From Gamsiella multidivaricata (Eukaryota; Mortierellomycota; Mortierellomycetes; Mortierellales; Mortierellaceae), in contig NW_026251763.1 of assembly GCF_025024155.1 (NCBI RefSeq), forward strand, positions 186,001-250,000: a DNA stretch of 64,000 nt, read 5' to 3'. The notes beneath the pieces were generated by a model. The model ran no database searches and was not told the DNA's origin. It saw only the letters and a list, made by a program, of their open reading frames with translations. Positions 57,729-64,000 of the stretch are shown in pieces (within the stretch, counting starts at the first letter, position 1; each line of letters starts with the position of its first letter). The position numbers and the translations under genes were made by a program.

Positions 57729-59916
57729 TCATCTTTTGGTTAGACTTGTTGATCGACTTTTGGGACTTTTGGGACTTTTGGAAGGACTTCCTGGCTGCGA
57801 TCTTGATGGGTTTTCTGGTAAACCCACAACTTCAGTTAAAAAGTCAAGGTCCGGAAGCTTGAACGTGATCTCTCTATTGCTAAATCGCCGCATATCTTCC
57901 TCGCCCTCCAAGACCATCGCTCTCGATGATTTGCATTCCTTCATCTCTCTCAAAACAGCCAACTGGAGGTCTAACATCTTCCTCTCGTGTTCCCGCTTCT
58001 TTTCATTCTCGACGAGTTCCTGTTGCCTGATAGCGAGCTCCTTCTCCTTGAGGGCGAGTTCCTGCTCCTTGAGGGCGAGGTCATGTTTCCGCTTCGACTC
58101 CATCTGCGCTAACTCCAGCTGGCCACGCGACACCTCAGTGAACTCGGCAAGGGCTTCTGCCATTGATAGCTCAGAGGCCTTCTTCGACTTCGCTAAGACT
58201 GCTGCTGGTGTACACGACTGCGCTGGTTGGTCCCGCTCTTCCTGTTGGTTCCTCTGACGTTGATTTTGCTGCTGTCGACCTGGCGTTGGGGTCCGCTGGG
58301 CTTGCGGCGATCGTCCTGGTGTTGAGGCCGACTGGGCCCGCTGCTGGCGCTCTGGCGCCGATGTTGACTGCGTTCCTTGACCCGACGTTTGACGCTCTGG
58401 ACGGGGCCGTCTCACAAGCGTTTCCTCCTCGCTCTCTTCCTCATCCTCGTCCTCCACATCCACGTCGAATCGGTCGTTTGAACTCCGCGTATAGGTTGAG
58501 TTGTCCATCTTGTCTGGTTCGTCCAATGTACCTTGGCCATTCTCAGAGGTATCGTCGTCAATGTCCTCTCAGTCCGGACTATCGCGACGCGGTGGTGGCA
58601 CATCGATAAGGCCATGATTCAGATTGCTGAGGGGATCGACCGTCTCTGTATCTGCTTCCCTCCATGTCGTGGACCATGTTTCCTCCAGAACGAAGTAGAA
58701 TGGACAGATGTCCTCGATGACCCTCCTCCACTCCGCCTCCGGGGTGTTACCGAATCCAGATTCATTGCGTTTGGCGTCGGCAAGATTGAACTAGGACCTC
58801 ATCTTGGCAATCTTGTTCTTGACCTGCTTGTCAGTAATTTGGGTCCCGAAGTGATTGCTGAAGTCCTGCGCCATCTGCTCATAAATCCTGGCCTTTGGAG
58901 TTTTTCGAGTGGTGCTATCCCTCTCTCCTTGAAGCACACCGCTGATAGCAGGGTCCAGAAGTTGGGTCGCGATCCATATCGTCTGCTACTCAGTGAAGTT
59001 ATGGCCTCCGTTGGACCCTGCACGTCTAGTGCCCCAGGAGGAAGATGGTTCCGAGGCCTTGATCGTGGCCGCACTAGGCTTCATCTCCTTGGGGTTGGGG
59101 GCGTCCGAAGGCGTAGAAGACATCTCCTTGCGCTTGCTAAAAGACCTCGAAGAAGAACTTGAGGAGAGGCTGGGTGTGATGGTCCAATTAATGCAGAATT
59201 CAGCTGCGGTGGAGAATGGCCAATTGAGACGTGATTACTGACTCCTCCCGGCAAAAACGAAGGAACGATAAGCGGAGTAGTGGCAAGAGAAGGATACTGA
59301 GCAGGAAGTAAGGGCGGTGACATGCTGACAGAAAGCAAGGGCGGCGACATGTTGGCAGGCAGGAGCATAGGTCTATCCATTGGCTATTATAAAAGGAATT
59401 AATATAGCTGCATTCCTATAAGCCGTCATTAGCCGCCATTGTTTTCAGCAAAGATAATTACCTGACGAGGTCTGCCGTATTGAGCGTGCTGAAGTGGTTT
59501 GCCATGGTAAAGCTGTTGCTGATTGTGCTGGTTATGCTGATTCGGCGCGTAGTAATGATGCTGCTGATACTGTTGGTGCTGTTGGTACTGCAGGTGTTGT
59601 AGTTGCAAATGTTGTAGCTGTTGGGGTGTTGGTTGCTGTTGCTGTTGCTGCTGTTGTTGCTGTTGCTGTTGTTGTTGCTGCTGCTGCTGTTGCTGTTGTT
59701 GCGGTTGTTGTTGCGGTTGCTGGGGAAAGGATTGTAGCCGTGGAGTATCAGGTCGAAAAGAGGCTAGGGCTTGCAGCTCTTCATTTGGGAGAACGCGTTA
59801 GTCGAGCTCGTGTTGAATGGAGAAGCCGAAGGATGGGCGGATTCAGGCTGCGCTCCGATGGGATGCTCATCGTCGCACGAACGAGCTTGGGAAGCCGACA
59901 CTTGAGAAGCAGACAT
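57729..59916 (-). pseudogene. Harbinger accessory (SANT/Myb-trihelix-like) gene, broken
   Basis: Transcribed towards the transposase. From ATG 59916 (MSASQVSASQARS) the frame shifts near 59790 into a Gln-rich exon (CAG/CAA repeat, 59620-59715) that ends at 59462. An intron joins it to 59383 (PMDRPMLLPANMSPPL). A second frameshift lies near 59165. Then comes a trihelix/SANT-like domain (TIWIATQLLDPAISGVLQGE, KQVKNKIAKMRS, GNTPEAEWRRVIEDICPFYF) and a coiled, Lys/Glu-rich C terminus (QELALKEKELAIRQQELVE). Three in-frame stops break it: TAG at 58986-58988, TAG at 58791-58793 and TGA at 58569-58571. In active elements this protein binds DNA and imports the transposase. This copy cannot make a full protein. 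Confidence 0.8.
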
Positions 59917-60097
59917 GGCAGCGAGTCGAACAATGAAGTGGATGAAAAGTGAATGGCAAGGTGAGTAGAGGGAGGGGATGGATCATAGCGTTCCTGCCAG
60001 CGAATCATCGTTGAGAATCACTTTAGTGTGTCGGCGAGAAGCAGGAAAAGGCTGCTTTCCACGGCCATCTTGATTCTGCTTCCTCAAGGTCGCACAG

Positions 60098-60164
60098 ACA
60101 TGGTTGCGGCCAATAGCAACCGAGAAGCAGTTTGGTGAGAAGCAAACCAGAATCAAAATCTTTA
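60098..60164 (-). repeat. Right terminal inverted repeat of the Harbinger element
   Basis: The reverse complement reads TAAAGATTTTGATTCTGG to GCAACCATGT, 66 of 67 identical to the left repeat. A 16-bp inner inverted repeat (56079-56094 against 60067-60082) lies just inside the terminal repeats. Confidence 0.9.
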
Positions 60165-61263
60165 AGTTACTCACTTGAGATGACCAAAAATCAGCCAATC
60201 AACAACAGGGATTTATGGGGTGCTTCTCTTCACCATCCAAGAGAACCGTGAACAGCATACATGGTACAAGGACGACAATAACTGCCGCTACAGTGCGTGT
60301 TGAAAAGCTCTGTTGGATACTACCGAAAGACGAAGGTATCTATTATAGAATAAAACACTCTTGGAGAAAATCCTTCAAGAACTCGTGGATTAATTGCATT
60401 TCAAGGGTTTGAAGGCAAGTCAAAATTGGTAAAATGATCATTTTCGGGCGCATAAAACGACTTATTGATTGCACTAATGACACTGTGTGGGTCCATAGAC
60501 CCAGTTTTTACATGAACTATTTGATCTATATAACGTAATGCAGGCAATTTTGTTGAAATCCATGAGGTGTTCCTGAGTTCTTGGCTGCTATATACTGGGA
60601 AAGTCATATTTTTCCGACCAAGGTGACTTTCGAGCCAGAGAATTCATGCTTTGGTCTATGTACATGGTTGCGCTTGTGTACTGGCGAACTTTTTTGGGGG
60701 TTTGACGATCTTCTATCATGCTCCGTCGTTTTTTATTGTTTTGGTGCAGAACAGTAATTGAAATAGATATCAAGTCTAGTACTTAGACGCGTCTTTTTAC
60801 ATCCTGCAACAACTACGGATATCAAACTTTCTCAGAAACCATTGAAGTCAGCTGGAGACATGTCTCCAAGTATCCTCTATCGACTTCAAAAGGAACAACC
60901 TCAATCGGCTATGTTTTGGGGGACTTCACTCATATCGCTCTGCCATGACGCCTAGACTGTAGGTCTTACCTCCTATACCAATAGACCGTCTATAGGAGAC
61001 AGGCACATAAAGACACTCCCTAGGGGAATTCCTCTCTTTTGGCGACTGTGGATCGACTCTACTTTGGTGGAAAGGACGACTGTAGTAGATCATTGTTTCG
61101 GTCTGATAGATTCGCAGGGACACATTGTTATAAAAAAGAGATCTTGTGCAGGCCTCTGTTCTGGGATTTGGTAAGTATAAAGGGCGAGTAGTTGGAGTGG
61201 TTGATCATCTCTGCTCTTCAATGACGATACGCATCTTTTCTAATGGCTGCGGAACGAGCAACA
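60165..61263. other. 1.1 kb without a recognisable gene
   Basis: Between the Harbinger right end and the exchanger pseudogene. Short frames only. A GTAAG donor-like site at 61173 precedes the pseudogene, but I cannot find the missing 5' exchanger exons here. Confidence 0.5.
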
Positions 61264-62043
61264 GGTCTTAGGATTCTGTTCTGTCCGTGGAAGATACGAC
61301 GGCAGGGCGCATGCCTTCCATCGAACAGCAGCGCAGACATCCTCTTCGTTACTCGCCTTGTCATGCACGTCTCTGCTCATTCCCACTGTTTTTGTCGCTA
61401 CCATCCATGAGGCCGACCAGACACATGCCATTCGGCGCCTTTCGTACGGGACATCGATTGTGCTTCTGATCGCATACGTCCTATATATGCTCTTTCAGCT
61501 CGACGCACACCCATTTGTTTACGCCCGAGAACGAAAACGACAATGATGCGGCCAGACTCAGTGCTTCCACTCTGGTTGGATGCCGTCGTACTTGTGGTGG
61601 TTACAGTCGCGGTAGCGTTCTGCGCAGATTATCTCGTCGCGTCCATTATGGGTCTCTCAGACTCATGGAATATCACCCCGACCTTTATCGGACTCAGTCT
61701 ACTGCCCATTGTCGGTGGCGTGGCAAAGAACATCTTCGAGCAGATGATAGCAATTCGGATGGCAATTGAGACCCGAATGGACCTGATGATAGGTGTCGCT
61801 ATCGGCACAACGATGCAGATCGCCCTATTCATTGTGCTCCTAATGGCCATTAACGATTGGATCATCCATGAGCCCATGGCGCTGTTCTTCGGTACATTCG
61901 AGACATGTATCCTATTCATCTCTGCCCTCGTTGTCGACTACTTAATCCAGGGCGGCAAGTCCAACTGGTTTACGGGAGTTATGCTTTTGAACACGTACGT
62001 GATCATTGTTATCGCGTTCTACTTTTATAATGCACCCGCTTAA
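61264..62043 (+). pseudogene. CAX/Vcx1-type Ca2+/H+ exchanger pseudogene
   Basis: The sequence opens in mid-protein at a splice acceptor (CAACAG before 61264) with LGFCSV, then FHRTAAQTSSSLLALS, SLLIPTVFVATIHE, RRLSYGTSIVLLIAYVLYML. This frame hits TGA at 61544. The C-terminal half continues in another frame: LPLWLDAVVLVVVTVAVAFC, DYLVASIMGLSDSWNITPTF, and five further membrane segments to the TAA at 62041. The N-terminal half with the first GNxxE motif is absent. In the second motif, where active CAX proteins have GNAAEH, this copy reads GGVAKN, so the ion-binding Glu is lost. In intact form the family loads vacuoles with Ca2+. Truncation, frameshift and motif loss together mark a pseudogene. 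Confidence 0.82.
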
Positions 62044-62314
62044 TACACTCATTTCAAGTCAACACCTATACACACAAAGAAAAAAACCCTTCAACACTAG
62101 GCCGCGACTAGATGAATGGAATAAAACGCACCGACGAAGAAGTTGGAGTATTTAAGTCTAAGCAGAGGACATTATTGCAGGCAGATTGATGTTTATTGCT
62201 GAATGTTTGAGCCGGGTGTCTACCATCGAACCTTTTGCGTTTGAGAATAAAGTGCAGTGGTTGGTATATGTGTTCCCGTACATGTACATCAATGTACTAT
62301 TCTGGGCTGCGGAC

Positions 62315-63066
62315 TTACTTATCCTTGAGGTCTACTCTCCATGTCAGCGTAAGCTTTGCAACGGTTTCAAAGGCCGCATTCTTAATTAGGACCTCGTTAA
62401 CAACCTCCTTGACCTCTCTGTCCTTCAATTGCTGAACGACTGAGCTAGCAGTGAGCAGTCCACGAGATACTTTGATATACTAAAAATGCAGTGAGGGGAA
62501 GAGGTGTTAGAGCAAATATTAAGAACTCCTTATCTTCATGCCCTTCTGCTAACTAGACGCCTCACCTCGGCATTGATATTGGTGAGGATAGCGCGGTCCT
62601 TCTTGCCGAGCAACGTAAACACTGCGAGACCACCGACAGTCTCCCCGAATGTAATCAACGCCGCTGCATGGACGCAGCGGAATGGATTAGAAATCTTTTT
62701 GGTCTCCTATTCAATTCCAATTGCAACATATCCGGTTAATCTTCCAGTGCTTTTCGATAGTTTTGCTCGATAAACCAAACCAACCGATACAGTAGCATGA
62801 TCACATACCTTCATGACTCCACACGCCTTGCCCTTCCTCAATTCAGTGATGCGGAAATTGATGGATCGAGAGTAGGGGTTGGCGAAACCGACGACAGTCG
62901 AAAAGATCCAAGCTCTCATACGGATGGGCAAAAGGCCGATATTATTGAGGGCCTCCCAAACTTGAAGAGGATCTCTCAGGGCGCCGAGTTTTTTCACGAG
63001 AATGGCGGCGAAGATGGCCAACGCCAAAAAGGCGATGGCTAGGAATGCGATTTTGAAGCTGTTCAT
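62315..63066 (-). CDS. Membrane-anchored DUF4442 (hotdog-fold, thioesterase-like) protein
   Basis: Three exons, 62809-63066, 62566-62706 and 62315-62479, all phase 0; 187 aa. Residues 6-26 are a hydrophobic segment (IAFLAIAFLALAIFAAILV) followed by KK, a likely single N-terminal anchor. The rest is the DUF4442 hotdog fold: ANPYSRSINFRITELRKGKA, NPFRCVHAAALITFGETVGG, AVFTLLGKKDRAILTNINAE, RGLLTASSVV, VKEVVNEVLI, then the last strand ETVAKLTLTWRVDLK. The family belongs to the 4HBT/acyl-CoA thioesterase superfamily; its reaction is not established. The CVHAAALITFGE segment corresponds to the active-site helix of hotdog thioesterases. The gene converges with the exchanger pseudogene. The first ATG is used since the anchor starts there. 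Confidence 0.85.
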
Positions 63067-64000
63067 TTGTTGTTGTTTTTTATCCTGTTGTGTGTATTGT
63101 TTCCTGCGGAGAAGTTGATCCTAGGGTTCAAGTCTTGGGCTTTGATTCAGATCCTATGCCCAACAAATACGCGCACAGAAAACCATGGGTAATATTAGTA
63201 TGGACGTACGGGGAAGATTCTTCTCAGCCTTGAAACAAAAGGCGTGCAATCCCAACTGATCTCTCATTCGCGGCGTGTTTTGAAAAAGGAATTGTCTCGA
63301 TACAAATCTGATGTTGAGAAGGCATCAGTATGCTGTTGATCGCTTACCAAGAGAGCTCTGCTATGTCGAATCGATCTGTTTGGCGAAGGGAGCGATGAGA
63401 AGTGTGTGATCGAGGAAGAATCAGTAGCGCTCGGACGGAGGTAGAGTATGGTTGCGCAACGCACGTGTAAATTCATGATTGAAACTGTAAAACGACTGGA
63501 AGGGCAATTGGCCAATCGAATGCATCGCCCTTCAATGCCTGCTGCTCAGCTAGTCCACCAATAGCCACCACTTCTTCACGCGATCGATAGACATGTAATG
63601 TGTAATGCAGTTGATATGCAGTACAGTTGACGCGTATGTAAGTATTCATTTTACATTATCCTTTACCAATTGCTTGTTCTCCTGTGCCCATTCTGCCAAG
63701 AGTATCTGAACCGTGGCTCTTCCATCTAGACTACCGCATCCTAGCTGTTGCGGATCGAGTTCCATATTGACCTCTGGATGTTTTTTTGTGGGACGTTTCA
63801 AAGTAATGTTAAAATATGTCGTGTTCAGATAGCCGTTCGCTACACCATGTTACGCATGCATATTTGGCTGTCATCAAGGGCATGTCGCGCTAGCTTGCTG
63901 AATACATTCAAGGCATGTAAAGATACAGGGTTTATGTGCAGAGGTGAATGAGAAGCAAGACTCATGATGAGGATATGGGGGATCCAACTGAATAGAGGCT
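63067..64000. other. Right end of the window, no gene seen
   Basis: Upstream side of the DUF4442 gene. No frame above 85 codons, no family motif and no RNA gene structure recognised. It probably contains that gene's promoter and the flank of the next gene outside the window. Confidence 0.5.

Larger units (their letters stand above)
55964..60164. mobile_element. PIF/Harbinger DNA transposon, about 4.2 kb
   Basis: The block is bounded by 67-bp terminal inverted repeats (55964-56030 and 60098-60164) that match at 66 of 67 positions. Inside, a plus-strand HARBI1-type transposase and a minus-strand SANT/trihelix-like accessory gene converge. That is the standard two-gene plan of PIF/Harbinger elements. 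The flanking trinucleotides are TAA on the left and TTA on the right, close to the family's TWA target duplication but not identical, so the exact ends remain open by one or two bases. Confidence 0.88.

Noticed and set aside
62425..62450. An A-box-like TAGCTCAGT on the minus strand suggesting a tRNA
   Set aside because: It is coding sequence for LLTASSVVQQ in the third exon of the DUF4442 gene, and no cloverleaf forms.

Overview
The window is nuclear DNA of a filamentous fungus, most likely an early-diverging one (Mucoromycota in the broad sense, Mortierella-like). That placement is inference. It rests on short GT-AG introns in nearly every gene, CT-rich leaders, TATA boxes, long Ser/Pro/Gln-rich regulators, and conserved genes (CENP-M, Ash2, Tudor-SN, Rsr1/Rap1) mixed with Mutator-like, PIF/Harbinger and Fanzor elements. 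No tRNA, rRNA or CRISPR array was found by eye.

Layout. 1-761: 3' part of a TXNDC9-type phosducin/thioredoxin-fold gene. 762-5076: a 4.3 kb stretch without a recognisable gene, ending in the promoter of an HMG-box factor (5077-6654). 7183-15869: four minus-strand genes: a secreted double-psi beta-barrel protein, a 3-hydroxyisobutyrate-dehydrogenase-like enzyme, a CENP-M homologue, and a YMC020W-like alpha/beta hydrolase. 18213-22936: an APSES transcription factor and mitochondrial NAD-isocitrate dehydrogenase subunit 1, both plus strand. 23251-23910: a nuclease-A-inhibitor-like protein. 25050-31182: an 11-exon Rom2-type RhoGEF (DEP-DH-PH-CNH). 31446-32786: ATP synthase delta subunit.

33011-36272 is the first mobile block. 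It holds an internally deleted Mutator-like transposase gene followed in the same orientation by a decayed Fanzor (eukaryotic TnpB relative). Housekeeping genes resume with Tudor-SN (37008-40605), a Zn2Cys6 factor (41610-44510), an Rsr1/Rap1 GTPase (45285-46980) and the COMPASS subunit Ash2/Bre2 (49532-52516).

52653-60164 is the second mobile block. Two different Mutator-like remnants lie head to head, next to a PIF/Harbinger element of about 4.2 kb whose 67-bp terminal inverted repeats match at 66 of 67 positions. Its transposase frame is nearly intact, while its SANT/trihelix-like accessory gene carries three stops. After this come a 5'-truncated, frameshifted CAX/Vcx1 Ca2+/H+ exchanger pseudogene (61264-62043) and a membrane-anchored DUF4442 hotdog protein (62315-63066).

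Functionally, several genes bear on growth and polarity (RhoGEF, Rsr1, APSES factor), two on mitochondrial energy metabolism (IDH1, ATP synthase delta), and others on chromatin and kinetochore (Ash2, CENP-M). They are separate monocistronic eukaryotic genes, not operons. The most notable items are the Fanzor beside a Mutator-like element, the bounded Harbinger element with transition-type stops, a CENP-M with a near-complete P-loop, and the nuclease-inhibitor-like gene.
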